The notes: generated by a model not told the origin, from the letters alone. A DNA stretch of 64,000 nucleotides from Candidatus Kapaibacterium sp. (GCA_023957315.1 JAMLHE010000017.1:1-64000), one strand, 5' to 3'. Shown: positions 36,391-47,552, numbered from the stretch's first letter. Made by a program: numbers and translations.

Positions 36391-39300
36391 ATGGTTGCTT
36401 TGCGTAGCGGATTCATTAAAATAGCTTTAATTGTTTCATTACTTACGATTTCGGTTGTGCCGTCAAAAGCATCACCGAATGTGTTGATGTCGTTGAATGT
36501 CCCCTATTTCTACACTCAATCGTTTATGCAGTTCTTCATGTTCCAAAACCTTTGGTCGAGTACTTTGTTGTTTCCCTCGATTATTCAATTGCAGGAAAAC
36601 AACTTCAACTTTGCACAAAACTTGACGAACACCGACCAAGAGATTGAGATAGACACTACTCAGCAAGAGCCGCCCTTACCTGATGAAACACCTGAACCAA
36701 TCGAGCAAGAACCCGAACCAACATTAGAAGAATCCGATGCTGACACTGTAAATACACAAGATGATGCACCTGATGATTTGAATCAGGTCCCCGAACCCGA
36801 TGAAACGCTTCAAATTCCTGATAATACCGATCTTCAAGTTGACGAAAATCCCGTAATCACACCATTAGATACCGCAAACAGAATATTTTTCAGCGATACC
36901 GACGACGGGCACTTCCGGCGACCTCAATTTTTGCAAAGATACGAATCAAACAGACAATCACTATACGAAAGTAGTTTCGGCTCGCCTTATAATCAACCTA
37001 CGGGATTGAAATCCACCAACAAATTGGATAGTACGGCATCGCAAGTCAGAACAACAGAATCAATAGACAACGACGAAATCAGTTATCCTTTCGTTGTGCA
37101 ATTAGATGATTATCTCACACTTCGCCAAAATCAACTAAGAGGGCAAATATGGGATTCCTTACTCACAAGATATGACCTCAAAATGGCGCTGTCCAAAGGC
37201 GATTTGGCAAGATTAATCAGCCAATCAACAGGTTTGACCATACCAATTCCGCCAAATCCATTGACGAATATATTCGGCAAGCCCGAAATCAGCATCAATG
37301 TAAACGGCGAAGTAAATATCAGGCTCGGCGTAAGGTGGGATTCGCAAAATTTGGGAACTGTTTCGCAATTCGGTCAAACCCAGTTTTCGCCGATATTCCA
37401 TCAAGACATTAGAATTGATGTCAATGCTCGAATCGGTGATAAATTGAAATTGAATACGAATTGGAACACTCGTCGTACATTCGATTTCGACAATAAATTC
37501 AAAATCGGCTTTGAAGGCGAAGATGACGATATAATCAAACTTGTAGAGCTTGGCAACGTTAATTTGCCATTGCCCACAACTTTGATTCGTGGTGGTGAAA
37601 CACTTTTCGGCGCCAGACTTGATATGCAATTTGGTCCACTTTACATCAAGACTTTGTTCTCCCAAAAAAGAGGCGAAAGAAAATTTGTTGACGTTCGGGG
37701 AGGCACAAGTAAGCAATATTTCCAACTCCGCGCCTATGACTTTGCCAAGAATCACTTTTTCGTAGATACGGCATACCAAAAAATATACGATAAATATTTC
37801 GAGAATTCGACACCTGTAATTCCTGTCGAAGGCGACAGTTTGAGAATCAAGGAAATCGAAGTTTGGGAATCAACAAATGACATCAGAGAAGGCGTCTCGA
37901 TGGCAGGAACATCTATAGCAATTGCCAATTTGCAGCCTGTTTTGGGTGCACAGAATGAAAAATATCCTGATTCATTTAAAACTTTAGAAATTAAAGCAGG
38001 CGAGGTAGAAAGAGGCAATTTCATAAGATTGGACTCATCTAAATATCGGGTTGACTATAATTTGGGAACAGTTTCTATCCGAAATTTACGCCCTGACAGA
38101 TACTACGCCGTGTCGTATCGTACTGAAGGACCAACAAGCGACCCCAAAGACGACCGTTATTATGGTAATTTGTCCGCATATGCAGACGTAAAAGATACAT
38201 TGATTTTGAAATTGATTTATCGCCCAAATATGCAACCCGGTTTCTCAACTTTGTGGAAACGTCAGATGAAGAATATTTTCGACATCAATGCGCGAAACGT
38301 CAACGTTAACGAAACTAATATCAATATTTGGTACCTCCGAAAAACCAACGACTCAACCGATGTGCTGGAAGGTGCACCGGATAAATTAGTTACAATTTTC
38401 GGTGTTGACCAAGTAAATAATAGCACCGGAGCACCGCAGCCCGACGGTATATTCGATTTGAGACCGCCATTCTTTGACCCAAATGAAGGCTTAATCACAT
38501 TCCCGAATTCTCGTCCTTTCGATTCAGCTTTGGTCAAATATTTTTCGCGTGAAGACATTGGTAATCCCGACCTTGCAAGGGAATACATTTTCAGCGAACC
38601 TTATGATACAACTTACGATGTAGCAAGGCTCAACACTGCTCGAGACAGATTTATCATTTCGGGTGAAGTTTCAGGACGTGCTACAAATAGGATTCAGTTA
38701 GGTGCATTCAACCTTGCACGCGGTAGCGTTAGAGTGCTGCTTGACGGTCAGGAATTGATTGAAAATCAGGATTATATTATTGATTATTTTGCCGGTACGC
38801 TGACATTGCGAAACCCGCGAGCATCATTACCGAACGCAAATCTGAAGGTGGAATACGAGCAGCGAGATATATTCAATATCTCGACGCGAACGTTAGCCGG
38901 TATCAGAGGTGATTATTTGTTGCATCGCTCACGATATGCTAATGCAAATTTGGGCTTCACATTCATGCACTACGACCAATCTGCACTCATTGACCGCGTC
39001 AGGCTTGGCGAGGAACCAATTTCGAACTCGATATTCGGGTTCGATGGTAATTTGAATTGGGAAACAGAGTTCATCACAAGATTATTAGATTATTTGCCTT
39101 TTTACGATACAAAAGCACCGTCATCATTTAATATGCGTGGTGAATGGGCAATGATATTGCCAACACCGAATAAAAGACGCTCGGAAATTGCATCGGATAA
39201 TAACGAGCCGGTGGTATTTATTGACGACTTCGAGGGAGCTCAACGTACAATTCCCTTGGGATTGAATTCTACGCAATGGCAACATTCTTCACCACCCGTG

Positions 39301-42300
39301 AACACAATGTTCTGGGACAGTGATACAGTAGCAGTGACTTATAAAGCAAATATGTTTTGGTATCAATTTTTTATAGCGCGTGTACCGATTCGCGATATTT
39401 ATCCTAATAATACATCATACCAGCAAGGTAGAAACTATCGCAATCCGATGCACATTTTGTTCGACCCGAGCAAACGTGGTATTTATAACATGAACCCATT
39501 ATTCGTAGATGAAATCAACCCGTATTTCGACCCAACTGATGTTTGGAGTACTCGCCCTGAAGTTAAACCCAAAGTGTGGTCGGGAATGATGAGATTGCTC
39601 TCATCATTCAATACAAATTTCGATACAGAAAATATCGAGTATGTAGAAATAATGATGCGTGTAAATGCTTACGAACCCGGTCAGACTAAGATGTATATTG
39701 ATTTTGGGCAAATCAGCGAGGATATAATCCCGAACCGTGTATTGGATACGGAAGACGGCATAACAGCCGCAAATCCATTACCAAACGGAATCATTGACGA
39801 AGGCGAAGATGTCGGGATTGACGGTTTAAGTAATGCTCAGGAAAAAGTAACATATCCTTTCCCATTGAGTGAAGAGGAAGACCCTGCACGCGACGATTAT
39901 GCTTTCAATTTCACCAAAAATGATGACGAACGCACCTGGCAAGATTTCATTAAATATAATAACTTTGAAGGGAATTCAAGAGTGTCGGAATTGGGGCAAT
40001 TTCCCGATACAGAAATTTTGAACAAAAACAACGGACAGGAAATATCGCTCGACAATAGCTATTTCACTTATGAAGTCAATCTTTCGCAATCAGCCGTTGA
40101 TGCCGCAAACAACCCTCAAATCGTCGGTGGTAACCCCGAAACTGGGTGGTTTTTGTACAGAATTCCTATTCGTAAGCCAATAGACAGAGTGGGCAATCCC
40201 CTGTTTTCAAACATTCAATACGTTAGAGTTCGCTTCCAAGGCGGTTATTTAGATGCTTCGATTGATGATTGGAAGCTTGTAGGTTCGCAATGGCAAAGAG
40301 TTAGTAACTTGCAACCAAACGTCAACCCTAACGATAGCGTATTATCGGTATCATTTGTCAATCTTTGGGAAAATTCAGGTCCACCGGATTATTACACGAT
40401 GCCTCCGGGAGTTGCCGCACCACGCCAATTAAACAACCCTGACCCAACTCGGGACATCAGGCTGAACGAGCAATCAATTGCAATAGGTGTGAAAAACCTT
40501 CGCTATGGCGACGAGAGAATGACAACACGTATTTTCCGTCAATTAGACTTATTTTACTATAAAAAGATGAAATTTTTCATTCATGGCGATGGTTCTATGC
40601 CGGATAATATTATCCCGGGAGCAGTACCCAAAGCCTATGCCTTCCTACGTTTCGGTATAGACTCATCCAACTATTACGAGTACAAACGCCCACTTATGAG
40701 AGGTTGGCAAGATATTGAAATTGATTTGCTCCAACTAACTGCAATCAAACAGCTTCGCGATTCGCTCAATAGATACGAAAGATTTGAAATGCCTGTGCCG
40801 GGAGACCCGAATGCAGTATTTGCCATAAAGGGAAATCCGATATTGACACGTGTGCAATTCTTCGGTTTGGGTATAATCAATCCGGCTGAGCGTTTCCCGA
40901 ATGAATTGACCACAACAATGTGGGCAAATGAATTGAGACTGATTTCGCCGGAAGAATCAGCGGATTGGGCAGGGATTGGTTCTTTCAATTTAGTACTTGC
41001 AGATTTGGGGACTGTTAGTGGTAATTTCCAGCATAGCAAACCGAATTTCCACCAACTCGAAGAACGCTTCGGAAACAGGAGTAATTCTACAAATTGGTCT
41101 GTGACGATGACAGGGAACTTGGATAAATTCGCCCCAAAAAGTTTCAGCAATATGAAAATTCCCGTTACATATACACATGCTGAAATAATGGAGACGCCCC
41201 AATTTGTGGCAAATGACGATATATTTTTGAATGAAGCAGCAACTGCAGCATATAATCAGGTAATTGAAGCCGGTGGAACTCCCTCTGAAGCGGCTCAAGC
41301 CAGAGACCGAGTTATCAACCGTTCACAATCATTGAGAGTGATGGACAGTTGGGCACTTACAGGATTCAAATTCGGACTGCCGATAAATCATTGGACGATT
41401 AGAGAAACAATTAATAAAACAACCGTTACATACGCTTATTCGCAAGAGTTTGAACGTAATCCGATTTATTCGGAACGATTCAATTGGCAATGGCGATTGG
41501 GAGTTCAGTGGGGAACAAGTATTCCTGACTTCCTGAGTTTCAAGCCATTTACATTTTTTGAAGGAATGCCATTTTTCGGTGTGTATAGCGGTGCAAAAAT
41601 CAACCCTCTGCCAACAACTATCAACACAAATGTGACTTTCAACAGAAGGCGCCAAACAGAGCAATCACGATTCCTCGATTTCCCGAGCCCTATTTTGCGC
41701 GATTTTTCTGCGATGCGAGTAGTCAATTTAAATTGGAAATTATCAGAAAGCGGTTTCTTAAGCCCTGTAATTGATTATAATATGTCAACAAACAGCACTT
41801 TAGTAAATATGGAATTTGACGAATTCGGTCAGCAACGTACAGGTGCTCAAATCGGCTCGGCAATGTTTTTTAATAATGGACAATTAATCAATTTCGGAAC
41901 AAATAACTTACATACACAAACTGTAGCAATAAATTTACGCCCGATGTTACCCAATATAATTTCGTTAAACGAATTTATTGATATGACCGGAAGTTTTACG
42001 ACTACGTACAATTGGTCAGACCCATTGCAAACGAAACCGGAAATCAGAGATATTGTTAAAAATGCCGGATGGACAAATTCGATACGATTCAATATGGGAT
42101 TGAAATTGAAATCTTTGGGCGATGGATGGTTCGGTGTGGAAGCTGCTAAACCGACTGGAATAAGACAATTCCAGCCACAATTGGACACAACAACGAAAAA
42201 AGCATCATCGGGTAAACTATTTGCACCTGTGGCAATATTCAAACTAATATTTTTTGATTGGGATAAGGTTGACTTTGTTTTCACTCAACAAAATTCAAAT

Positions 42301-43599
42301 CTTACGCCCGGCGTATTTGGTGGAACGGGAATGCACAATTTCTGGGTAAACGGACTGACATTCCGCGAAAGCCAAAATATTCATGGTCCAAGTTGGGCAT
42401 ATCAAATGGGGCTTGTCGGTCATCCTCACGGTGGCTATGACCTTGTAAGCTCAGACCAATTCCCATTCTTTGGTTTCCAATCTTATCCGGGGCTAAGACC
42501 TGCAAATGCTCGTTTGCAAGATAATTACAGACAAACAACATCGCTGAATATCAAAACCTCTCGCCCACTTTGGAAAGGGGCAACAATGGAATTATCTTGG
42601 AAATCAGAAGTCGGCTTCAATCGTAACCAAACTGTTGTAACAGATGAATTTGGCAATCCGACGTTTACAAATATTATCGGTACGGAATCATTCAACAGGT
42701 CATTCCTTACATTCCCTACTTTATTTGGATTCAATCCATTCAATAATACAATTGACAATGTAATCAGATTATATGAAGCTCAAACCGCAATTGTTGAAAA
42801 TAGATTTGTTAATGGCGAAATTGGCGAAGTTGAAAGGAATCAGCTGTACCAAAGGGCTTTGAACGATGCATTTTACAACGGATTGGAAATGTTCTCAATA
42901 TCCGGAGGCAGTACTGCAAAATTCTTGCCGGCAGTCAATTGGTTAATCAGATGGGAAGGATTAGAAAATTTCTGGCTATGGAAAGATTACGTTAAGAAAA
43001 TGACATTAGACCACCAATATACTTCTTCATTCAATGAAATGGCGAATTTGACCGACAACGGGCGTGCAGTTACCACGCAGACTGTTCAGTATGCATTCCA
43101 ACCACTTATTGGTATAAATTCAACATTTGACGAAAATCTTTTTGATGGAACATTGACTGCTACTTTGCGTTGGTCAAGCACCAAATCCTTTATGATAAAT
43201 TCGGCAGCCCGCTCCACAGTTACATCTCAAACTACTAATGACATTACTGCTCAAGCAAGCTACACTATGAAAGGATTCGAGTTTGCATTCCTTGGTATTT
43301 CACTGCAAAATGATTTCGAGCTTTCGTTCCTTTTCACATATAAAACTAACGGACGCGCCCTTTACAACATCACAAGCCCTGCCGATACATACGTTGGTGA
43401 TGAAGCCGGCGGACAAACTCTTGACGGCAACACTCAAATCATCATCGAACCACGTGCTCGTTACTCATTGAGCCAAAGGCTTACAGCCTCATTCTTTGTA
43501 CGATACGAAGGCACATTTACCGAAGGTGCGGCACAACCCGGATTCCATTCTACGCAAATTGGATTCGACCTCAGATTGTCCGTTGCAGGCGGAAGATAA
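36391..43599 (+). CDS. sprA: T9SS outer-membrane translocon protein SprA
   Basis: A 2402-aa protein, close to the length of known SprA (about 2400). A signal peptide (IALIVSLLTISVVPSKASP) is followed by a Pro/Glu/Asp-rich stretch (about residues 90-170). Typical SprA blocks come next: YPFVVQLDDYLTLRQ, GKPEISINVNGEVNIRLGVR, LNTNWNTRRTFDFDNKFKIG, FRVLDGQELIENQDYIIDYF-like segments (here VRVLLDGQELIENQDYIIDY), VVFIDDFEGAQRTIPLG and WANELRLISPEESADWAGIG. It ends in barrel strands. SprA forms a 36-strand barrel, the pore through which folded T9SS cargo crosses the outer membrane. It is the only core T9SS gene in the window, and several cargo genes lie nearby. Confidence 0.96.
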   Translation: MVALRSGFIKIALIVSLLTISVVPSKASPNVLMSLNVPYFYTQSFMQFFMFQNLWSSTLLFPSIIQLQENNFNFAQNLTNTDQEIEIDTTQQEPPLPDETPEPIEQEPEPTLEESDADTVNTQDDAPDDLNQVPEPDETLQIPDNTDLQVDENPVITPLDTANRIFFSDTDDGHFRRPQFLQRYESNRQSLYESSFGSPYNQPTGLKSTNKLDSTASQVRTTESIDNDEISYPFVVQLDDYLTLRQNQLRGQIWDSLLTRYDLKMALSKGDLARLISQSTGLTIPIPPNPLTNIFGKPEISINVNGEVNIRLGVRWDSQNLGTVSQFGQTQFSPIFHQDIRIDVNARIGDKLKLNTNWNTRRTFDFDNKFKIGFEGEDDDIIKLVELGNVNLPLPTTLIRGGETLFGARLDMQFGPLYIKTLFSQKRGERKFVDVRGGTSKQYFQLRAYDFAKNHFFVDTAYQKIYDKYFENSTPVIPVEGDSLRIKEIEVWESTNDIREGVSMAGTSIAIANLQPVLGAQNEKYPDSFKTLEIKAGEVERGNFIRLDSSKYRVDYNLGTVSIRNLRPDRYYAVSYRTEGPTSDPKDDRYYGNLSAYADVKDTLILKLIYRPNMQPGFSTLWKRQMKNIFDINARNVNVNETNINIWYLRKTNDSTDVLEGAPDKLVTIFGVDQVNNSTGAPQPDGIFDLRPPFFDPNEGLITFPNSRPFDSALVKYFSREDIGNPDLAREYIFSEPYDTTYDVARLNTARDRFIISGEVSGRATNRIQLGAFNLARGSVRVLLDGQELIENQDYIIDYFAGTLTLRNPRASLPNANLKVEYEQRDIFNISTRTLAGIRGDYLLHRSRYANANLGFTFMHYDQSALIDRVRLGEEPISNSIFGFDGNLNWETEFITRLLDYLPFYDTKAPSSFNMRGEWAMILPTPNKRRSEIASDNNEPVVFIDDFEGAQRTIPLGLNSTQWQHSSPPVNTMFWDSDTVAVTYKANMFWYQFFIARVPIRDIYPNNTSYQQGRNYRNPMHILFDPSKRGIYNMNPLFVDEINPYFDPTDVWSTRPEVKPKVWSGMMRLLSSFNTNFDTENIEYVEIMMRVNAYEPGQTKMYIDFGQISEDIIPNRVLDTEDGITAANPLPNGIIDEGEDVGIDGLSNAQEKVTYPFPLSEEEDPARDDYAFNFTKNDDERTWQDFIKYNNFEGNSRVSELGQFPDTEILNKNNGQEISLDNSYFTYEVNLSQSAVDAANNPQIVGGNPETGWFLYRIPIRKPIDRVGNPLFSNIQYVRVRFQGGYLDASIDDWKLVGSQWQRVSNLQPNVNPNDSVLSVSFVNLWENSGPPDYYTMPPGVAAPRQLNNPDPTRDIRLNEQSIAIGVKNLRYGDERMTTRIFRQLDLFYYKKMKFFIHGDGSMPDNIIPGAVPKAYAFLRFGIDSSNYYEYKRPLMRGWQDIEIDLLQLTAIKQLRDSLNRYERFEMPVPGDPNAVFAIKGNPILTRVQFFGLGIINPAERFPNELTTTMWANELRLISPEESADWAGIGSFNLVLADLGTVSGNFQHSKPNFHQLEERFGNRSNSTNWSVTMTGNLDKFAPKSFSNMKIPVTYTHAEIMETPQFVANDDIFLNEAATAAYNQVIEAGGTPSEAAQARDRVINRSQSLRVMDSWALTGFKFGLPINHWTIRETINKTTVTYAYSQEFERNPIYSERFNWQWRLGVQWGTSIPDFLSFKPFTFFEGMPFFGVYSGAKINPLPTTINTNVTFNRRRQTEQSRFLDFPSPILRDFSAMRVVNLNWKLSESGFLSPVIDYNMSTNSTLVNMEFDEFGQQRTGAQIGSAMFFNNGQLINFGTNNLHTQTVAINLRPMLPNIISLNEFIDMTGSFTTTYNWSDPLQTKPEIRDIVKNAGWTNSIRFNMGLKLKSLGDGWFGVEAAKPTGIRQFQPQLDTTTKKASSGKLFAPVAIFKLIFFDWDKVDFVFTQQNSNLTPGVFGGTGMHNFWVNGLTFRESQNIHGPSWAYQMGLVGHPHGGYDLVSSDQFPFFGFQSYPGLRPANARLQDNYRQTTSLNIKTSRPLWKGATMELSWKSEVGFNRNQTVVTDEFGNPTFTNIIGTESFNRSFLTFPTLFGFNPFNNTIDNVIRLYEAQTAIVENRFVNGEIGEVERNQLYQRALNDAFYNGLEMFSISGGSTAKFLPAVNWLIRWEGLENFWLWKDYVKKMTLDHQYTSSFNEMANLTDNGRAVTTQTVQYAFQPLIGINSTFDENLFDGTLTATLRWSSTKSFMINSAARSTVTSQTTNDITAQASYTMKGFEFAFLGISLQNDFELSFLFTYKTNGRALYNITSPADTYVGDEAGGQTLDGNTQIIIEPRARYSLSQRLTASFFVRYEGTFTEGAAQPGFHSTQIGFDLRLSVAGGR

Positions 43600-43679
43600 T
43601 AACTTTTATCATTCAAAAGATTATTTTGCCGTGATATTCGTATTTTTGTAAATACAATGTTTATAAAAATGGGATAATT

Positions 43680-45032
43680 ATGTTGTCGAGTTACAAAAGT
43701 TTTCATTATATCGAAGACATCCACAAGTACGTAGGCGAAGAAGTCACTTTGCGTGGCTGGGTTTACAATCTTACCGGAAAAGGGAAATTACAATTCATAA
43801 TGCTTCGCGACGGCACCGGAGTAATCCAATGCGTCGTTTTCAAGACTAATGTCAGCGAAGAAGCTTTCGAAAATGCCAAAAGCCTGACCCAAGAGTCATC
43901 AATTAGTTTGACAGGCAAAGTAGTAAGCAACGAAAAAGCCCCGGGCGGCTTTGAAATAGATGTCACAAATTTGCAGATTATTCAATTAGCTCAAGAATAC
44001 CCAATAACTCCCAAGGAGCACGGGGATTCGTTTTTGATAGAGCATCGCCATTTGTGGTTGCGTTCATCGCGCCAACATGCGATTATGCGCGTCAGAGCGG
44101 CTGTGATGAAAGCAATTCGTGACTTTTTCGACGGTAACGGATTCAAACTAATGGATTCGCCGATTTTGACTCCAAATGCTTGTGAAGGCACTTCCACATT
44201 ATTCGAAACCGAATATTTTGATTTGGGGAAAGCATACTTGTCACAATCGGGTCAACTTTACGCCGAAGCAACAGCACTCGCTTTGGGCAAAGTTTATACT
44301 TTCGGACCTGCTTTCCGTGCCGAACGTTCCAAAACGCGTAAACATTTGACTGAATTTTGGATGGTCGAACCCGAAATGGCATTTTTCGACTTGAACGATG
44401 ATATGGATTTGGCTGAAGATTTGGTCGAATACATTGTCCAATATTGCTTGAAAACCTGCCAAAAGGAACTTCAAACATTGGAACGCGACATTACAAAACT
44501 CGAAAAAGTTCGTCGCCCATTCCATAGAATGAGCTATTCGGATGCAGTTGATTGGTTGGTAGAAAACAAAATTCCTCTGAACAAAAAAATTGACGGCAAA
44601 GATGTCGAAATACTTCCATTCCCATGGGGCGAAGATTTTGGCTCGCCACAAGAGGAAGCAATCATGGAACAATTCGACAAACCGTTGATAATTCATCGCT
44701 ACCCGACTGAAATTAAAGCCTTTTACATGAAACGCGACCCAATCAACCCAAAAGTCGTTCTTGCAATGGATATGTTAGGACCTGAAAAAGCGGGCGAATT
44801 AATCGGTGGCAGCCAAAGAGAAGACGATTTCGATTTGCTGTTACAACGCATTAAACATGAAGAATTGCCCGAAGAGGAATTCAAATGGTATTTGGATTTG
44901 CGTCGCTACGGAAGTGTCCCCCACAGCGGATTCGGACTCGGAGTAGAGCGCACAGTTAAATGGATTACCGGAGCGGCACACATTCGCGAGGTAATTCCTT
45001 TCCCAAGAATGATTTACAGAATTACACCATAA
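43680..45032 (+). CDS. asnS: Asparaginyl-tRNA synthetase
   Basis: A 450-aa class II synthetase that charges tRNA-Asn. The N-terminal OB fold (residues about 17-105) begins [20 protein letters not shown]. The catalytic core has motif 2 in [20 protein letters not shown] and motif 3 in GGSQREDDF with [16 protein letters not shown]. The segment [20 protein letters not shown] and [15 protein letters not shown] mark it as AsnRS rather than AspRS. Length is normal. glyA follows two bases after its stop. Confidence 0.95.
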   Translation: MLSSYKSFHYIEDIHKYVGEEVTLRGWVYNLTGKGKLQFIMLRDGTGVIQCVVFKTNVSEEAFENAKSLTQESSISLTGKVVSNEKAPGGFEIDVTNLQIIQLAQEYPITPKEHGDSFLIEHRHLWLRSSRQHAIMRVRAAVMKAIRDFFDGNGFKLMDSPILTPNACEGTSTLFETEYFDLGKAYLSQSGQLYAEATALALGKVYTFGPAFRAERSKTRKHLTEFWMVEPEMAFFDLNDDMDLAEDLVEYIVQYCLKTCQKELQTLERDITKLEKVRRPFHRMSYSDAVDWLVENKIPLNKKIDGKDVEILPFPWGEDFGSPQEEAIMEQFDKPLIIHRYPTEIKAFYMKRDPINPKVVLAMDMLGPEKAGELIGGSQREDDFDLLLQRIKHEELPEEEFKWYLDLRRYGSVPHSGFGLGVERTVKWITGAAHIREVIPFPRMIYRITP

Positions 45033-45066
45033 ATTGGAATATTATTCAATAAAAACGGATTTTGAT

Positions 45067-46365
45067 ATGTATGAAAATGTAAAAAAATATGACCCCGAAC
45101 TGTACGACATTTTGATGTTAGAAAATGGAAGACAGCACGACAAAATCGAATTAATTGCAAGTGAGAATTTCACTTCCGAAGCTGTAATGCAAACGCAGGG
45201 CTCGGTGCTAACGAACAAATATGCCGAAGGATATCCGGGCAAACGCTACTATGGCGGTTGCGAATATGTGGATATGGCTGAAGACCTTGCTCGCGAAAGA
45301 CTGAAAAAGCTCTTCGGTGCGGAATATGTCAACGTGCAACCACACAGCGGAAGCAATGCCAACATGGCTGTGTATTTCACATTCCTCAACCATGGCGACA
45401 CAGTCATGGGATTGAGCCTTGCTCATGGCGGTCACTTGACTCATGGTTCGCCTGTGAATTTTTCGGGCAAATTTTATAACTTCGTAGCTTACGAATTAGA
45501 CCCTGCAACAGGCAGAATTGACTATGACAAAGCGGCTGAATTAGCCAAAAAGCACAAACCAAAGCTAATCACAGTTGGTGCTTCGGCATATCCGCGTGAT
45601 ATTGATTTCAAGAAATTCCGCGAAATAGCAGACTCAGTGGGTGCTTTCCTATTTGCAGATATTGCTCATCCCGCGGGATTGATTGCCAAAGGTAAACTGA
45701 GCAATCCTGTCCCCTACTGCGATATCGTCGCTTCGACTACTCACAAAACTTTACGCGGACCTCGCGGCGGTATCATCATGACTCATAAAGATTACGAAAA
45801 TCCATTCGGAATCGTTGCCCCGAAATCCGGTCGCGTCAAAAATATCGGTGAAGTTTTAGATTCGTGGGTGATGCCGGGCGTGCAAGGTGGTCCACTTATG
45901 CACGTAATCGCTGCTAAAGCTGTGGCATTCGGTGAAGTATTGAGCGACGAATTTGATTTATACGCAACTCAGGTAATTAAAAACGCCCAAGCATTCGCCA
46001 AAGCACTTGTATCCAAGGGCTACGATTTGGTCAGCGGCGGCACAGACAACCATTTGATGCTTGTTGATTTGCGGAACAAAGGCGTGACCGGCAAACAAGC
46101 CGAGAATGCCCTTGATGAATCCGGCATCACTTGCAACAAAAACGCAGTGCCCAACGATACTCAGCCACCATTGGTAACGTCGGGTATCAGGCTCGGAACT
46201 CCGGCGATGACTACTCGCGGATTGAAAGAAGATGATTTCGTCCAAGTTGCTGAATTTATTGACAAAGTAATCACCAACATCGGTAACGAAAGCGTTTACG
46301 AGCAAGTCCGCAACGAAGTGAAAGAATTCACCTCGAAATATCCGCTACATCAAAAAATGCTCTAA
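45067..46365 (+). CDS. glyA: Serine hydroxymethyltransferase
   Basis: About 432 aa, a PLP enzyme that interconverts serine and glycine and supplies one-carbon units to tetrahydrofolate. Seen: [47 protein letters not shown], the PLP-binding Lys in [20 protein letters not shown], and [14 protein letters not shown] near the C-terminus. An in-frame TTG at 45034 would add 11 residues; ATG 45067 fits the family start better. Likely cotranscribed with asnS and followed by a strong terminator. Confidence 0.95.
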   Translation: MYENVKKYDPELYDILMLENGRQHDKIELIASENFTSEAVMQTQGSVLTNKYAEGYPGKRYYGGCEYVDMAEDLARERLKKLFGAEYVNVQPHSGSNANMAVYFTFLNHGDTVMGLSLAHGGHLTHGSPVNFSGKFYNFVAYELDPATGRIDYDKAAELAKKHKPKLITVGASAYPRDIDFKKFREIADSVGAFLFADIAHPAGLIAKGKLSNPVPYCDIVASTTHKTLRGPRGGIIMTHKDYENPFGIVAPKSGRVKNIGEVLDSWVMPGVQGGPLMHVIAAKAVAFGEVLSDEFDLYATQVIKNAQAFAKALVSKGYDLVSGGTDNHLMLVDLRNKGVTGKQAENALDESGITCNKNAVPNDTQPPLVTSGIRLGTPAMTTRGLKEDDFVQVAEFIDKVITNIGNESVYEQVRNEVKEFTSKYPLHQKML

Positions 46366-46375
46366 TCTAACTGAG

Positions 46376-46403
46376 GCTGTCCGATTGGGCAGCTTTTTTT
46401 TTT
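46376..46403 (+). terminator. Rho-independent terminator of glyA
   Basis: GCTGTCC (46376-46382) pairs with GGGCAGC (46387-46393) across loop GATT and is followed by a run of about ten T. Confidence 0.92.
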
Positions 46404-46410
46404 GCCTTGT

Positions 46411-46554
46411 AGATGTGCCACACCCGGCAGGTGTGGCACATCTGAAATGTAGGGACAGAACAGCGTTCTGTCCAAAACATAGCCCACGGTTTTAACCGTG
46501 GGAGAAGAATGTCAACCTCGTAGATTTGCCACACCTCCGAGGTGTGGCACATCT
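46411..46554. repeat. Cluster A of palindromic REP-like elements
   Basis: Four hairpins in a row. AGATGTGCCACACC/GGTGTGGCACATCT is a perfect 14-bp stem at 46411-46443. GGACAGAAC/GTTCTGTCC lies at 46453-46473 and CCCACGGTT/AACCGTGGG at 46483-46502. A near copy of the first, with one mismatch, lies at 46522-46554. None has a T-run, so they are not simple terminators. They look like dispersed intergenic repeats of the REP type. Confidence 0.75.
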
Positions 46555-46679
46555 GAAAACATAGGTCTGGAAGACAAAAACAATTTCAAAATTTGCTACT
46601 ATTCAATTTTTTCATAAGTTTGTGTTTTGTATTGTTGGATTCTGATTTTAAAAATAAGGTATATCGAAAAGGTGAAATC

Positions 46680-47354
46680 ATGAACAAGATTTGGATTATT
46701 TTGATACTATTAGTGCTAAATGCGCAATATATTTTTTCGTCAGAACTGATTAGTTCAATCGAAGCACAGTATTTAAATGATGAAGTAATAATAAAAGTTA
46801 AGATTTTCAACCCGACTGATGATTCATATATATTTGCTCTATCGGATTGGGCAGTCAAAGCGAATAAAGATAATGTCATTCCTCAGGTTTTGGGTAGTTT
46901 TTATAGTTTTTCAAATGAAATCTATTTTATAAGAGATGGTGATGCTTATTTAAGCCCTGCTTGTGGAGTATTTGAACATAAATTTGATAAAATACCACAT
47001 TTTGTACGCTTGCTTCACAAGGACTCATTAAATTTGACAATTCATATGAAGAACGAAGATTTTTTCGAGCCTCTTTTTAAAGATACAACTTATAGAATTG
47101 AATTTTTTATGTTTTACTCTGATGACGAAATATTTTATCGGTCTTTAAGAAACATAAATTGTAAATATAATGATATAGTTTCGGAAGAAAAACAATATAG
47201 TTTCAATGTGCAAAAGACAAAGCGTTTGCATTTTCATGTGGGTGTACCTCATTTTAAAGGTTGCAAATGGGATAAAAAATATTCTGAAATATTAGATATT
47301 GGCTTTGTAAATAGGATTGAAGCAGTTTGCGAATTTTATGTTCCGGGAGATTGA
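46680..47354 (+). CDS. Unrecognised secreted protein between palindrome clusters
   Basis: A 224-aa protein with a signal peptide (NKIWIILILLVLNAQYIFSS) and a mature part of mixed beta strands rich in Phe, Tyr, Lys and Asp. The N-terminal part (EAQYLNDEVIIKVKIFNPTD) resembles an Ig-like fold; the C-terminal part has FHVGVPHFKGCKWDKKY. No family recognised. ATG 46680 has AGGTG upstream; the frame continues 29 codons further but without a ribosome site. The gene looks more AT-rich than its housekeeping neighbours and is bracketed on both sides by palindromic repeat clusters, which suggests an acquired unit. Confidence 0.65.
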   Translation: MNKIWIILILLVLNAQYIFSSELISSIEAQYLNDEVIIKVKIFNPTDDSYIFALSDWAVKANKDNVIPQVLGSFYSFSNEIYFIRDGDAYLSPACGVFEHKFDKIPHFVRLLHKDSLNLTIHMKNEDFFEPLFKDTTYRIEFFMFYSDDEIFYRSLRNINCKYNDIVSEEKQYSFNVQKTKRLHFHVGVPHFKGCKWDKKYSEILDIGFVNRIEAVCEFYVPGD

Positions 47355-47393
47355 AAAAAGCAGAATTGAAATTTGTCAACGTATTTCAGGATT

Positions 47394-47552
47394 TTCCCCG
47401 CATTTCATACGGGGTTATTCACATTTAACCACTTCGTGGTTTGATAATGTTGCATATGATACGTTCCCCGCATTTCATACGGGGTTATTTATATTCAAGC
47501 CCTTTGGGCTTGCTGTATTCTAACCTTCCGAAGGTTTGGAACCTTCGGAAGG
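47394..47552. repeat. Cluster B of palindromic and direct repeats
   Basis: Two identical 26-nt copies (47394-47419 and 47464-47489), each containing the CCCCG/CGGGG palindrome, lie exactly 70 nt apart. Between them is AACCAC/GTGGTT (47427-47441). Then come CAAGCCC/GGGCTTG (47496-47512) and a perfect 13-bp stem CCTTCCGAAGGTT/AACCTTCGGAAGG (47524-47552). The last hairpin sits just past the mscL stop on the minus strand and could also end that transcript. A near copy of it lies at 55763-55793. Confidence 0.75.

Noticed and set aside
40674..41150. Long minus-strand open frames inside sprA (also 37225-37779, 41847-42284)
   Set aside because: They lie wholly inside a well-supported gene, have no ribosome sites and resemble no protein family.
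44241..44696. 151-codon minus-strand open frame inside asnS
   Set aside because: Antisense shadow of a conserved synthetase gene.
46593..46679. Longer start for the secreted protein at 46680
   Set aside because: The extension has no ribosome site and would precede a good signal peptide that starts at ATG 46680.
47394..47489. Possible mini CRISPR array (two identical 26-nt repeats with a 44-nt spacer)
   Set aside because: Only two copies, the spacer itself holds a hairpin, no cas genes, and related palindromes occur in other gaps.
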